Origin: Brevibacterium linens ATCC 9172
Lineage (GTDB): Bacteria > Actinomycetota > Actinomycetes > Actinomycetales > Brevibacteriaceae
Assembly (NCBI RefSeq): GCF_900169165.1
Contig: NZ_FXYY01000004.1
Coordinates: 179,731-243,730 of the forward strand
DNA: 64,000 bases
Direction of reading: 5' to 3'
Shown: piece after piece, positions 37,537-47,407 of the stretch
Layout: the number at the start of each line of letters is the position of its first letter
Numbering within the stretch: position 1 is the first letter of the stretch
Position numbers and translations under genes: made by a program
The notes under the pieces: model-generated
The model's input: the letters and a program-made list of their open reading frames with translations, nothing else
What the model was told of the DNA's origin: nothing
Database searches by the model: none

Positions 37537-37626
37537 CGCTGACGTCGGCGCGCACCTGCGCCCCCCGCACTGGCGCAGCCACACCACGCCGCTGACAGCT
37601 GCGCGCCGAGCGTCAGCGGCTTTTGT
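37537..37626 (+). terminator. Rho-independent-type terminator of pmt
   Basis: CGCTGACG-TCGGCGCGCACCTG pairs with CAGCTGCGCGCCGAGCGTCAGCG through about 21 bp with one bulge, enclosing about 37 bases, and is followed by GGCTTTTGT. It begins directly after the pmt stop. Confidence 0.65.
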
Positions 37627-37632
37627 CCCGAG

Positions 37633-37751
37633 CGTCATCGACTTTTGTTCCACTCGTCATCGACTTTTGATCAGATACTCATGTTCGAACCGGATTATCC
37701 GTCCAAAAGTCGATGAGACCTTTTCGCGCACCTGCACAAAAGTCGATGAGG
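37633..37751. repeat. Cluster of TCATCGACTTTTG repeats, two direct and two inverted
   Basis: CGTCATCGACTTTTG occurs at 37633 and 37656. The reverse complement CAAAAGTCGATGAG occurs at 37703 and 37737. The four copies make nested hairpins of up to about 120 bases between pmt and the nonulosonic-acid cluster. No gene is seen in 37535-37891. Possible roles are regulator binding sites or a degenerate mobile repeat. Confidence 0.8.
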
Positions 37752-37891
37752 CGCCCACCGGCTCTGTCCGCTCAGCACCCACCGCCCGCGGCCCGCCGGC
37801 ACATCCGTCACAGGTTCGCCATCGCAGGGTCGCCTCGGCGACATGGCGTGTTCACCTTGAGGTAACACCCCGTCGTTAGCGTCAGATTATT

Positions 37892-39273
37892 GTGAATGAC
37901 CATTCGACGACCTACGAGCCCAACGCAGCCGAGTTTCAGTCAGAAATGAAGCCGGCTGCGCGCACCACCGTGGCCGCGAACCAGACGGCAGAAAGCACCA
38001 CCCCACCGGTAGCCACCACCTCCCCCACTCCCCACCGCACAGTCGCCATCATCCCCGCGCGCGGAGGGTCCAAGGGCATTCCGCTGAAGAACCTGCAGAA
38101 GGTCGCCGGAATCTCGCTGCTCGCCCGCGCCATCAACGCCGCCCAGGCCAGCCCGAGCATCGATCGCGTGATCGTCTCGACCGACCACGACGGAATCGCC
38201 GCCGAAGCCCTGCGCGCCGGCGCCGAGGTGGCCCACCGTCCCGCCGAGATCGCCGGCGACACCGCCACCAGCGAATCCGCGCTCATCCACACCCTGTCGA
38301 CCCTCGACGAGGACTTCGACATCACCGTGTTCATGCAGTGCACCTCGCCGTTCATCGACTCCGCCTCGATCGAGAACGCAGTGCGCACGGTCCGTGACGA
38401 CCACGCCGATGTCGTCTTCTCCGCCGTCGAAGACCACTCCTTCCTCTGGCGCCTCGACGACGACACCCGGGCCGTGGCCGTCGGACACGAGGCCAGCTTC
38501 CGTCCGCGCCGCCAGGACCGTGCCAAGCACTTCAACGAAACCGGCGCGTTCTACGTCATGCGCACCTCCGGCCTCATCGAACACGAGCACCGCTTCTTCG
38601 GCCGCATCGGCATCGAGGAGGTCCCGCCCGAACACGCCCGCGAGATCGACGACATGTCCGACCTCACCCTCGTCCGCGCCATCGCCTCGACTCAGGAGAC
38701 CGCCCAGGTCATCGACGTCGACGCTCTGGTCACCGACTTCGACGGCGTCCACACCGACGACGGCGCCTATGTCGACGAGGACGGAAACGAACAGGTTCGC
38801 GTCCACCGCGGCGACGGCATGGGCGTCTCCCGCCTCGTGAAGTCCGGGGTGCCCGTGATGATCCTGTCGAAGGAACGCAACCCGGTCGTCACCCGCCGAG
38901 CGGAGAAGCTGCGCGTCGACGTCGCCCAGGGCATCGACGACAAGGCCGGCGTCCTCGCCGCGTGGATCACCGCCAACGACCTCGACCCGGCTCGCGTGGC
39001 CTACGTCGGCAACGACATCAACGACCTCGAGGCCTTCGACGTCGTCGGCTGGCCCGTCGCCGTCGCCGACGCTCATCCACGGGTCCTCGCCGCCGCCCGC
39101 GTCATCCTCGACCGACCGGGCGGACGGGGTGCGGTGCGTGAGGTCTGCGACCTCATTCCCATCCCCGCCGAGGCGGCCGACCCCCTTCCGAATCCGACCC
39201 TGACCTCACTGCGGCAGCAGCCGCAGTTCACCCACCGCGCGGAGAATTCGCGTGCCAACCGAAAGCAGGTTTC

Positions 39274-39277
<4 letters not shown>
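37892..39277 (+). CDS. neuA: CMP-nonulosonate cytidylyltransferase fused to KdsC-like HAD phosphatase
   Basis: Residues ~45-270 are a NeuA-type domain (IIPARGGSKGIPLKNL, VFMQCTSPFIDSASI, FNETGAFYVMR) that activates a sialic-acid-like sugar with CTP. Residues ~275-430 are an HAD phosphatase of the KdsC/CMAS-tail type: nucleophile motif LVTDFDGVHTDDGAY, VMILSKERNPVV, then VGNDINDLEAF with the metal aspartates. The pair makes 461 aa and resembles the two-domain layout of animal CMAS. A working phosphatase points to a 9-phosphate intermediate. The GTG at 37892 has no clear ribosome site; an in-frame ATG at 37946 is possible. The C-terminal tail carries PAEAADPLP, the GC motif. It overlaps neuB by 4 bp. 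Confidence 0.85.
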
Positions 39278-40161
<884 letters not shown>

Positions 40162-40172
40162 GCAATCGGCGA

Positions 40173-40210
40173 AGCCACCTCGGCGAGGTTCTTCCCCCGC
40201 CGAGGTGGCT
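40173..40210 (+). terminator. Hairpin after neuB built from the recurrent GC motif
   Basis: AGCCACCTCGGCG pairs perfectly over 13 bp with CGCCGAGGTGGCT around a 12-base loop, starting 12 bases after the neuB stop. Without a U-tract it may only attenuate transcription toward the glycosyltransferase genes 65 bp further on. The arms are the same CGCCGAGGTGG found at 8642. Confidence 0.5.
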
Positions 40211-40275
40211 CTTCCCTGTCCGCCCCACCGACGGTCGGGTGACCCGACCGTGACCGCACCTTCCGGAGAAGCACC

Positions 40276-41271
40276 GTGACCGATTTCGACTTGAGCATCA
40301 TCATCCCCGCGAAAGATGGTGCCCCCTACCTGAGCACACTGTTCCGCTCACTGCGGCAGCAGGGCCCCGTGTGGGACCGCACTCAGCTGATCTTCGTCAA
40401 TGACGGATCGAGCGATGAGACGCCAGAGCTGCTGGAGGAATTCAGCACGTGGTTCCCTCATTTCGAGGTGCTCACCAACCCCGAGGCAACGGGACTCGCC
40501 AATGCCCGGAACAAGGGTCTGGCATCTGCTCGGGGCGAACACATCATCTTCCTCGATGGGGACGATTGGCTGGCTCCGGGGCATCTGTTTTCGATGCTGG
40601 CGGCGGCGCACAGGCTCGGAGTCGATTTCATCCGCTGCGACCATACGACTGTGGAGGGGACCAAACGGGTGCGCAAACTCGCGCCGATGTCGGTCCGTGA
40701 TGTGGCGTTGGACCCCAAGGTGGGGATCCTGCCCGTCTACGAATCGACGATGGTCGACTATCCGTTCGCCTGGGCCGGCATCTTCCACCGCAGGGTGCTC
40801 GAACAGGGGATCCTCCATTTCCCGGAGAACTTCATGACTGCCGAAGACCGGTCCTGGATCTGGCGACTGCACCTGCAGGCCGAGTCCTTCGCCGTCGTCG
40901 ATGCTCCAGGGATCCTCTATCGAAGAGGGATGGCGGGCTCTCTGTCGCGCATCGTCGACATTCGACAGCTGGATTTCATCCGCGCATTCGGACAGATCTT
41001 CGATCTCGTCGCTGCCGAGCCGGACGCCGACCGACTGTGGCCGAAGGCGATCCGCAACTGGTTGGCAATCCTCGACCATCAGATCAATCGTTTCGCGGCG
41101 TCGCCGGCGTCCCTGCGAAACCAGTTGCGAAGGGGTGCACGAACGATTTCGGCGAAGATTCCGCCAGAGTATCTGCGTGAGGAATTCGTTCTGCAGAAAC
41201 AGGGACGACAGCTCAACGTCAGCAGCTACCTCAATGACGCACCCTCGTTAGTGCTGGAGATGGTGAAGTGA
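40276..41271 (+). CDS. Glycosyltransferase family 2
   Basis: A 331-residue GT-A enzyme. LSIIIPAKDGAPYLSTL and FVNDGSSDETPELLEEF hold the nucleotide-binding strand, GLANARNKGLASARG follows, and IIFLDGDDWLAPGHL contains the metal-binding DxD motif. TAEDRSWIWRLHLQ is the likely catalytic-base region. It starts with GTG behind GGAGAAGC and ends in a 4-bp overlap (GTGA) with the next gene. Within this cluster it probably adds a linker or repeat-unit sugar to the nonulosonic-acid polymer; donor unknown. Confidence 0.88.
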   Translation: MTDFDLSIIIPAKDGAPYLSTLFRSLRQQGPVWDRTQLIFVNDGSSDETPELLEEFSTWFPHFEVLTNPEATGLANARNKGLASARGEHIIFLDGDDWLAPGHLFSMLAAAHRLGVDFIRCDHTTVEGTKRVRKLAPMSVRDVALDPKVGILPVYESTMVDYPFAWAGIFHRRVLEQGILHFPENFMTAEDRSWIWRLHLQAESFAVVDAPGILYRRGMAGSLSRIVDIRQLDFIRAFGQIFDLVAAEPDADRLWPKAIRNWLAILDHQINRFAASPASLRNQLRRGARTISAKIPPEYLREEFVLQKQGRQLNVSSYLNDAPSLVLEMVK

Positions 41272-42728
41272 AACAGATCTTCCTCGCTTCGACCCTGTTC
41301 GAGCTCGTCTGCCTGGCAGCCGGCATCGACGGCGGTGACTACGACCGGCCGGCGGCTCCGACGCTGATGGGAACCGAAGGGCTCGCGCCCGAGGACGCAC
41401 CGGCACCGACCGAGCGGATCCTTCTGGTCAGCAACAATGCCGTCGTCATGGAGCTCTCGGAGTCATTCGTCGACTCGCCGGGAGCCGCCTCGTTGATCGC
41501 CCGTTTCGATCGGGTCGTCGACCTCAACGAAGCGCTCGCGCCTCTGCACGTCCATCCGTCGTCGTGGCGACCCGATCATGCGGATCTGCCCGTTGTGGAA
41601 TCGTATCTGCGCGGCCGCTGGGGTCTCGGCGACACCGACGAGATCGAACTCGTGCTCGAATCACCCCAGGTCAACCCGGCCATTGCACTCGGCCGAGTGT
41701 TCTCCCGGGCGACGATCAGGGTGCATGCCGACGGGCTGATGAGCTTCGGTCCGACCCGCAACCAGATTCCGCTGACGAACGGTCAGCGCATGTCCGTGCT
41801 GCATTATCTGCCGCTGGTGCCGGGAATCTCGCCGAAGCTGCTCCGCGAATTCGGCATCGCCCACCGCCCGCTGGGTGTCGAGTCATTCACCGGTGTGGTG
41901 CGCGAGCTCGGTGAGCATTCGGCCGAAACTCTCGATGCGGAGCTGGGAGAGATTCTCAGCACCGAGCCGTCGGGTACTCGTCCGTGGGCACTGGTCGTCG
42001 GCCAGTATCTGTCGGCGCTGGGACTCATCACCTCCGAGGAGGAGACGCAGCTGCACATCGACATGATCGAGGCCGCTGCCGCCCGCGGCATGGAGGTCGT
42101 GGTGTTCAAACCCCACCCGGCCGCTCCGCCGTCGCAGACGGGACCGCTGTTCGAGGCGGCACAACGACTCGGCATCACACTGCAGCTGTTCGACCTGCCC
42201 GTCATGGCCGAGGTCATCATCGATCGGCTGGCTCCCGACCTCATCGTCGGCGGGTTCTCCACCGCACTGATGACTGCTCGCCAGATCTATCAGGTGCCCG
42301 CCCTGGCTGTGGGTACGGATCTGCTGCTCGAAGCCATCGCTCCTTATCAGAACAGCAATCGCATCCCATTGACGATCATCTCCGAGATCTGCGACGGCAG
42401 CGCCCCGGACAAGACCGACGCGCATCCGCAGCTGGGGCGTCTGCTCGCAGCCGTCACCTACTGCATGGCACCGACGCTGTCGCACGATCTGCGTGACGCG
42501 GCAACAGACTTCCTCACAGAGGTCTTCGAGGTCAGCACAGGCCGCGGCGAGTCAGCTGACCGATTCAGTCGCTATTTCAAACGCCGACGCCTCACCGCGC
42601 TCGCTCTGCCGGGCAGCACGTCGAAGGCGTTTGCTCCGAAGCGGATAATCAAACGATCGGGAACGCTCGTGATCAAAGCGGTGGCAAGAAAACAACAACG
42701 CATCATGAAACGGATCCAACAGCGGTGA
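41268..42728 (+). CDS. Polysialyltransferase-like glycosyltransferase
   Basis: A 486-residue protein beginning MKQIFLASTLFELVCLAAGI. The middle has VHADGLMSFGPTRNQIPLTN. The later half has VVVFKPHPAAPPSQTGP and LIVGGFSTALMTARQIY; the K-x-H-P and G-G-x-S-T motifs match the bacterial polysialyltransferase family (GT38/PF07388-like). The C-terminal ~60 residues are strongly basic, which suits membrane or polymer association. It should use a CMP-activated sugar, in keeping with the upstream CMP-nonulosonate gene. It overlaps both neighbours by 4 bp. Confidence 0.75.
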   Translation: MKQIFLASTLFELVCLAAGIDGGDYDRPAAPTLMGTEGLAPEDAPAPTERILLVSNNAVVMELSESFVDSPGAASLIARFDRVVDLNEALAPLHVHPSSWRPDHADLPVVESYLRGRWGLGDTDEIELVLESPQVNPAIALGRVFSRATIRVHADGLMSFGPTRNQIPLTNGQRMSVLHYLPLVPGISPKLLREFGIAHRPLGVESFTGVVRELGEHSAETLDAELGEILSTEPSGTRPWALVVGQYLSALGLITSEEETQLHIDMIEAAAARGMEVVVFKPHPAAPPSQTGPLFEAAQRLGITLQLFDLPVMAEVIIDRLAPDLIVGGFSTALMTARQIYQVPALAVGTDLLLEAIAPYQNSNRIPLTIISEICDGSAPDKTDAHPQLGRLLAAVTYCMAPTLSHDLRDAATDFLTEVFEVSTGRGESADRFSRYFKRRRLTALALPGSTSKAFAPKRIIKRSGTLVIKAVARKQQRIMKRIQQR

Positions 42729-43726
42729 CACCGAAGAAGAAGCGCCGGAGCGCCGTCGCTTTCGTCGAATCCCCACTGCAGTTCCTTTCGGCGCTCGAAT
42801 CACATGAGCCGACGGAGGAGATGCTCATTCGGGCTCGGGCGAGCGCGAAGGGGATGACGTCCTTCCTCGACGCCTTCGACCCGGCCTGGCTGCCGAAGAA
42901 TGTCCGCCTCGACCGTGACGGAGCGAAGCCGGGGCTGCTGCGCAAGACGGCCTTCGACCGGATCTACCTCGGCGATGCCTGCTCCGGTCAGGTGCACAGA
43001 GCCTTGGCGCTGGCGTATCTCGAGCGTCGCATGCCCGAGGTCGTCATCCTCGACGACGGTCTGGCCACGTATTCGGCGATCGAGATCCTCACGGCCAAGC
43101 GCGGTCCCCTCGTGCGGCCCCGGCAGAAGCTCAAGGCCTCACGCACGGTCATGGCCGCGCACGTCGCCGACCGGCTGCGAGGCCTGGCGACGGTGGGCAA
43201 ACTGCGCTGGCACACCGCCCTGCCGGTGGCCAAATCGCTGCGCAAGGCGTTCCTCAAATCCGGCGGCGAGATCACCCGCCACCGGTTCGAACACCTCCAG
43301 ACCCTGCCCACCGGCGGCAGCCACCCGCGCGACAACCCGGTCATCGGTTCGTCCCTGGCCGCCGACGGACTCATCGACGCCTTCGCCTACCGGGCCTGGG
43401 TCGATGAGATCATCGACGCTCACGGATCGATCACGTATTACCCGCATCGACGTGAGACCGAGGAGTTCCTCACCGACCTCGCCCAGGATGAGCGGGTGCG
43501 GATCAAGAACCTCGGTCTGCCGATCGAGCTGCGCCTGATCAATCTGCCGCCGAATTCGACGATCCGCAGCCTGCCGTCGACCGCGGCGGTGTCCCTGGCC
43601 GTGCTCAATCCGGACGTGACGATCGATGTCACCGAGATCCCCGCGAAGTGGTGGACCGGAGCCTCACCCGATAGTCTGCGACAGTCCCTCAACGCCCAGT
43701 CGGTCAAGGCAGATGACGATTCCTGA
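42725..43726 (+). CDS. GT52-like (sialyltransferase-like) protein
   Basis: A 333-residue protein. AVAFVESPLQFLSALESHEP at the start, VVILDDGLATYSAIEIL in the middle and SITYYPHRRETEEFL late are the positions conserved in GT52 sialyltransferases (SPLQ, DDG-x-x-Y, Y-x-P-H). The pattern suits a CMP-sugar-dependent GT-B enzyme. It starts with GTG overlapping the previous stop by 4 bp, and its last 14 bases overlap the next gene. The N-terminal KKKRRS is basic. Confidence 0.7.
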   Translation: MTPKKKRRSAVAFVESPLQFLSALESHEPTEEMLIRARASAKGMTSFLDAFDPAWLPKNVRLDRDGAKPGLLRKTAFDRIYLGDACSGQVHRALALAYLERRMPEVVILDDGLATYSAIEILTAKRGPLVRPRQKLKASRTVMAAHVADRLRGLATVGKLRWHTALPVAKSLRKAFLKSGGEITRHRFEHLQTLPTGGSHPRDNPVIGSSLAADGLIDAFAYRAWVDEIIDAHGSITYYPHRRETEEFLTDLAQDERVRIKNLGLPIELRLINLPPNSTIRSLPSTAAVSLAVLNPDVTIDVTEIPAKWWTGASPDSLRQSLNAQSVKADDDS

Positions 43727-45167
43727 ATCAGGCGACCCCCACTACAGTGGGCCGATCTTTCCGCCGTCGCTCTCCGACGTCCCGCCGCGGCCTTCGCATC
43801 TGACCGAGCGCACCCGCGCGGACGGTCAGTCGTCGCAGTCGACCCACCCGGACGGGCCGGTGTTGCCGCCTCGGCGATCGGCCGGGCTCGCCCCGATCCG
43901 CATTCTCTCGATCTCCGACAGCGAGTCCTACCTCAAGTGGGCGACCCAGCTGCTGTCGTCCCTGCCGGATGTCGAGGGGCGCGTGTTCCTCGTCGACAAT
44001 CCGATCCTGCCGACCGACGAGCAGATCGCCAGCGCCGTCGCCGGCACCGACTGGGAACACCGCGAGGTGCCCGTCATCGCCCGGTCCGACCTTGCCCGCG
44101 TCATCGCCGACCACTCCCCCGACATCGTCCTCGGCGCTGCCACCGGCCCGATCGTCGCCCAGGTCTTCCTCACTGCGCATACCCGCACCGACAGGCCGGC
44201 GTTGGTCTCGGGGCTGCCCGGAATGGGCCTGCCCGCCAGCGGCAAAGGGATGAATTATCGTCGGCTGATGGATGCGTTCATCGCCCATTCCTCCGCCGAG
44301 GTGACCGCCTACACCGAGGCGAGCGCGCGGTCACAGGTGCCCTGCGAGGTGCTGTTGGCGCGCCTGCCGATGCTGCGCTCGGAGGGCATCCCGCACCTGA
44401 CCGCATCCCCCACCGCCGAGGCGGCCCCACCATCGGTCGGCTCCCCGCCCTCCCCGGCATCCCCGCCATCCCCGGTCGGTGGCCCGCAGACCGGCACTCC
44501 TGCGCTCCCGCGCACCCTCGTCTTCGCTCCGCAGGCGAAGGTCCCGACCGAGCGTGCCGACCGCGAGGCGATCATCGCCGCCGTGGCCGACTTCGCCGAC
44601 CGGCACCCGGAGTCGACGGCAGTGATCAAGATGCGCTCGCGACCCGGTGAGTTCGAGACCCATCACGAGCAGCATTCCTACTTCGAGATCCTCGACGACT
44701 TCCGCACCCGCGAAGTCCCCGGTGCGGCACGCATCGAGTTGGGCTACGGTCCCCTCAGCGACTTCCTCACCGACGACTCGGCCCTGGTCACAGTGTCGTC
44801 GACGGCCGCACTCGAATCCATCGACCGGGGCGTTCCGACCCTGCTCATCTCGGACTTCGGCTTCGATGCCGGACTGCTCAATGAGGTCTTCGAAGGCTCC
44901 GGCGCCACCGGCACATTGGCCGATGTCGCTGCCGGGTCAATCGGATTCCCTGACCCGGAATGGCTGACCGAGAACTACTTCCACCCTGTCGATGGACAGC
45001 TGCGCCGCGACCTCGGGCTGCTGGCGACCCGCGCGCAGACCGGTCAGCTGCCGAATCGGCGGGCCGCACTGCTCAAGCAGAAGCGGATGCTGCTCCGTGC
45101 CGAGCTGCGCACCATCACCCCGGCCCCGGTCGTCAGCGCCTACCGCAAGCTGCGTCGCACCCGCTGA
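43713..45167 (+). CDS. Putative glycosyltransferase, DUF6716-like
   Basis: A 484-residue protein with a Pro/Ser-rich N-terminal region of about 60 residues, then a GT-B-like fold. IRILSISDSESYLKWATQLL, DIVLGAATGPIVAQVFL and PALVSGLPGMGLPASGKGMN lie in the first half; ALVTVSSTAALESIDRGVPTLLISDFGF lies in the second, as segments of at most a few conserved residues. I assign it to the DUF6716 group from its context and recall, not from a search. A Pro/Ser-rich linker (about residues 228-268) with one AEAAPP copy of the GC motif joins the halves. ATG at 43713 chosen to minimise overlap with the previous gene. Confidence 0.6.
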   Translation: MTIPESGDPHYSGPIFPPSLSDVPPRPSHLTERTRADGQSSQSTHPDGPVLPPRRSAGLAPIRILSISDSESYLKWATQLLSSLPDVEGRVFLVDNPILPTDEQIASAVAGTDWEHREVPVIARSDLARVIADHSPDIVLGAATGPIVAQVFLTAHTRTDRPALVSGLPGMGLPASGKGMNYRRLMDAFIAHSSAEVTAYTEASARSQVPCEVLLARLPMLRSEGIPHLTASPTAEAAPPSVGSPPSPASPPSPVGGPQTGTPALPRTLVFAPQAKVPTERADREAIIAAVADFADRHPESTAVIKMRSRPGEFETHHEQHSYFEILDDFRTREVPGAARIELGYGPLSDFLTDDSALVTVSSTAALESIDRGVPTLLISDFGFDAGLLNEVFEGSGATGTLADVAAGSIGFPDPEWLTENYFHPVDGQLRRDLGLLATRAQTGQLPNRRAALLKQKRMLLRAELRTITPAPVVSAYRKLRRTR

Positions 45168-45218
45168 CTGCCGGCCGCGGCAGAAACCTCCACCGCCGAC
45201 GCTCGGCTCCCCGAGAAT

Positions 45219-45299
45219 TGGTCTCTATCGGATAGTCGGGTCCGAGAATAGGTCACTACCGGATACTTCTGACCCCCAAAAACTATCCGATAGTGACCT
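45219..45299. repeat. ~50-bp palindromic repeat, copy 3, plus a half-copy (family P50)
   Basis: The full copy at 45249-45299 has arms TAGGTCACTACCGGATA and TATCCGATAGTGACCT. A half-copy TTGGTCTCTATCGGATAG precedes it at 45219. It lies between the convergent glycosyltransferase and GtrA genes and could serve as a two-way terminator. Confidence 0.8.
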
Positions 45300-45330
45300 G
45301 AATTTCAGAGGTGCCACAGGAGGAATCGGC

Positions 45331-45843
45331 TCAGCCGCGGTCGTCGGGGACTCGGCTCGATTCCTCCATGGGCACGACCACCTCGGTATCGGGGTTTTCG
45401 TCCTTGAACACCCACGTGCGGTAGGCGTAGAAGCGGAAGACCATCGCCAGTCCGATGCCGATGACGTTCGTCGAGATGTTGTAGGTGAGCTGGTCGCGCA
45501 TATCGAGCAGATACCAGGTCACGCCGAGCGGGATGACGGTGATGATCATGCCGGCGAGGTTGACCGCGACGAACAGGACGACGCCGCGCATGTTCGAGCT
45601 CGTGGTCCGGTCCCCGTAGGTCCAGAGCCTGTTGCCGAGCCACACGACGACCATCGCGAGGATCGTCGAGACGATCTTCGACTTGATCGGGCTGCCCTCG
45701 AGGAGGGCCGGGATCGGCCCGAGTCCGTAGGCCAGCAGGTTCGACAGGCCGACGTCGACGATATAGCCGAGCCCGCCGACGGTGAGGAACTTGAAGGCTT
45801 CCACCGCCAGGCGCCGGAGACGGACCGAGAATGACTCTTTCAT
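45331..45843 (-). CDS. GtrA family membrane protein
   Basis: A 170-residue protein with four hydrophobic helices: FLTVGGLGYIVDVGLSNLLA, IVSTILAMVVVWLGNRLWTY, VVLFVAVNLAGMIITVIPLG and NVIGIGLAMVFRFYAYRTWV. These are the GtrA pattern, including the R-x-W-x-F end. GtrA proteins are thought to help flip lipid-linked sugars used by GtrB/DPM-like transferases. A DPM-like glycosyltransferase and a large polytopic protein lie immediately upstream on the same strand, so a three-gene lipid-sugar module is likely. Confidence 0.88.
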   Translation of the reverse strand: MKESFSVRLRRLAVEAFKFLTVGGLGYIVDVGLSNLLAYGLGPIPALLEGSPIKSKIVSTILAMVVVWLGNRLWTYGDRTTSSNMRGVVLFVAVNLAGMIITVIPLGVTWYLLDMRDQLTYNISTNVIGIGLAMVFRFYAYRTWVFKDENPDTEVVVPMEESSRVPDDRG

Positions 45844-45856
45844 AACTGCACTCAGT

Positions 45857-47407
45857 CTATGGCCCGATGTTTCGGACTCGCTGGATGCGGAGCTGGGCGA
45901 GCCAGAGGACGAACGCGACGGTGACGGCCAGCGCCGGCCAGTATGTGTATCGGAAATGATTGGCCGGAACGATCGGGAAATACCCGACGATGTAGCACAG
46001 CGCCGAGGTGGCCAGGACCGTGACCTCGGGCCAGAACGTCGGCGTGTGGCTCAGTTTCGACCCCGCTGAAGGGCTCACGGAGGGTCCCGATGCGATTCCC
46101 GATGCCGTCGCCGATCTAATTCCGGGCACTGTCTCGTCCCGCCGAAGTGCGCGAACGGCCAGCCCCACCAGCACAGCGGCGACGAGGGTCCAGAACCAGG
46201 GCTTGAAGAGCATCGGGAACGTTCCCAACGCGAAGTCCTCGACATACGGGCGGAAGATGAAATCGGCTTTGACGCTGCCCGCCTCGTAGCCGACCTTCTC
46301 GGCGTCGCCGTCCCAGTCCGCTTCCCAGTATTCGAGTTTCGAGGAGAAGAAGTAATACGAGAACACTGCCGATCGATACTCGAGGTAGCTGACCGGGTGG
46401 GTGATCACTTCGTTCAGCCAGAGGTGCTTGAGATCGTCCTGATACTCCACTGGGCTGAATGCCCGTCCGGTGTCCCCTCGGCCGTAGCAGTTCCAATACG
46501 CATCCCAGATCACGCCCTTGTCGAGGCATGTGTCCCGGGCCGAACTGATGTGGTCTTTGAGCTCTCTCGGTGCGTCAGACGACTGCAGTCGAGATTCCGG
46601 CACAGAGAACATCACATCGTCGAGGAAGATCTGCGAGATCTGACCATTGTGCTCGACGTCGACGCGCGACTCGATGAGCTTCTCGGTGGCAACGCTGCCG
46701 AACCCGACCACGCAGATGACGAGCACGGACAGGCCGGCGAAGCACCACCTCGGCGCTCGGTCCACGGCCGTGCGCAGCCCGCCGCGCAGTCCGCCGCGCA
46801 GTCGGCCGCCCCCACGGCCGCGAGGGCCGCCGCGCATGACGCTCCGCAGCCGTCCGCGCAGGCAGAACGCCCCATAGACGGCGATCGGGACCAGAGCGAA
46901 GACGGCGTTCTTACGCACTCCGAGAGCGTAGACGAGCAGGACCAGCGCCGGCAGCCACAGCACCCAGGTCCTCGGCACCATCCGGGTGACGGCCAGCAGC
47001 GCCACGGCCAGCGCCAATGCCACCGCCATCTGTGTGTCCTTCCACAGAGTCGTCAGCTGCGAAAGCACCCAAGGCGTCGCCATGGTGACGGGGCCCAGCA
47101 GGGAGATCCACCGCGGTGCACCTCGGCGATTGATGATGACCCCGATGATGAGAGCCGCGGCGGCGAGCATCACCACTTGGAGGACGAGTAGACTGCCCGG
47201 TCGGCCGGTGACGGTGATGGGCAGGCCCCAGACGACGCTCATCACCGGCGCGTGCCAGTCCGTGAACGGGATCGTCCCGGTCGCCTGCTGGTACTGATCG
47301 GCGATGTCGACGTTCATCCGGCCGGGAGCAAACAGACGGATGAAGACGAACGACCAGACGCCGGTGAGGGCAGCCAGCAGCAGGTCCCATGCCAGAGGTG
47401 TCCTCAA
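45857..47407 (-). CDS. Polytopic membrane protein, probable GT-C-type glycosyltransferase
   Basis: A 516-residue protein with about ten to twelve hydrophobic segments. The first loop carries acidic residues (GRMNVDIADQYQQATG) and WHAPVMSVVWGLP, and PVSYLEYRSAVFSYYF lies in a large outside loop of about 130 residues. This is the layout of GT-C transferases (GtrII or DUF6020-like), with an early D/E loop. A Gly/Arg-rich cytoplasmic loop (RGRGGGRLRGGLRGGLR) is odd and repetitive. It overlaps the DPM-like gene by 4 bp and precedes gtrA, so it probably uses the polyprenyl-phosphate sugar made by that gene. Confidence 0.65.
   Translation of the reverse strand: MRTPLAWDLLLAALTGVWSFVFIRLFAPGRMNVDIADQYQQATGTIPFTDWHAPVMSVVWGLPITVTGRPGSLLVLQVVMLAAAALIIGVIINRRGAPRWISLLGPVTMATPWVLSQLTTLWKDTQMAVALALAVALLAVTRMVPRTWVLWLPALVLLVYALGVRKNAVFALVPIAVYGAFCLRGRLRSVMRGGPRGRGGGRLRGGLRGGLRTAVDRAPRWCFAGLSVLVICVVGFGSVATEKLIESRVDVEHNGQISQIFLDDVMFSVPESRLQSSDAPRELKDHISSARDTCLDKGVIWDAYWNCYGRGDTGRAFSPVEYQDDLKHLWLNEVITHPVSYLEYRSAVFSYYFFSSKLEYWEADWDGDAEKVGYEAGSVKADFIFRPYVEDFALGTFPMLFKPWFWTLVAAVLVGLAVRALRRDETVPGIRSATASGIASGPSVSPSAGSKLSHTPTFWPEVTVLATSALCYIVGYFPIVPANHFRYTYWPALAVTVAFVLWLAQLRIQRVRNIGP

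Noticed and set aside
40173..40210. Classical rho-independent terminator after neuB
   Set aside because: Stem is perfect but no U-tract follows, and the glycosyltransferase genes downstream seem to belong to the same cluster; kept only as a hairpin.
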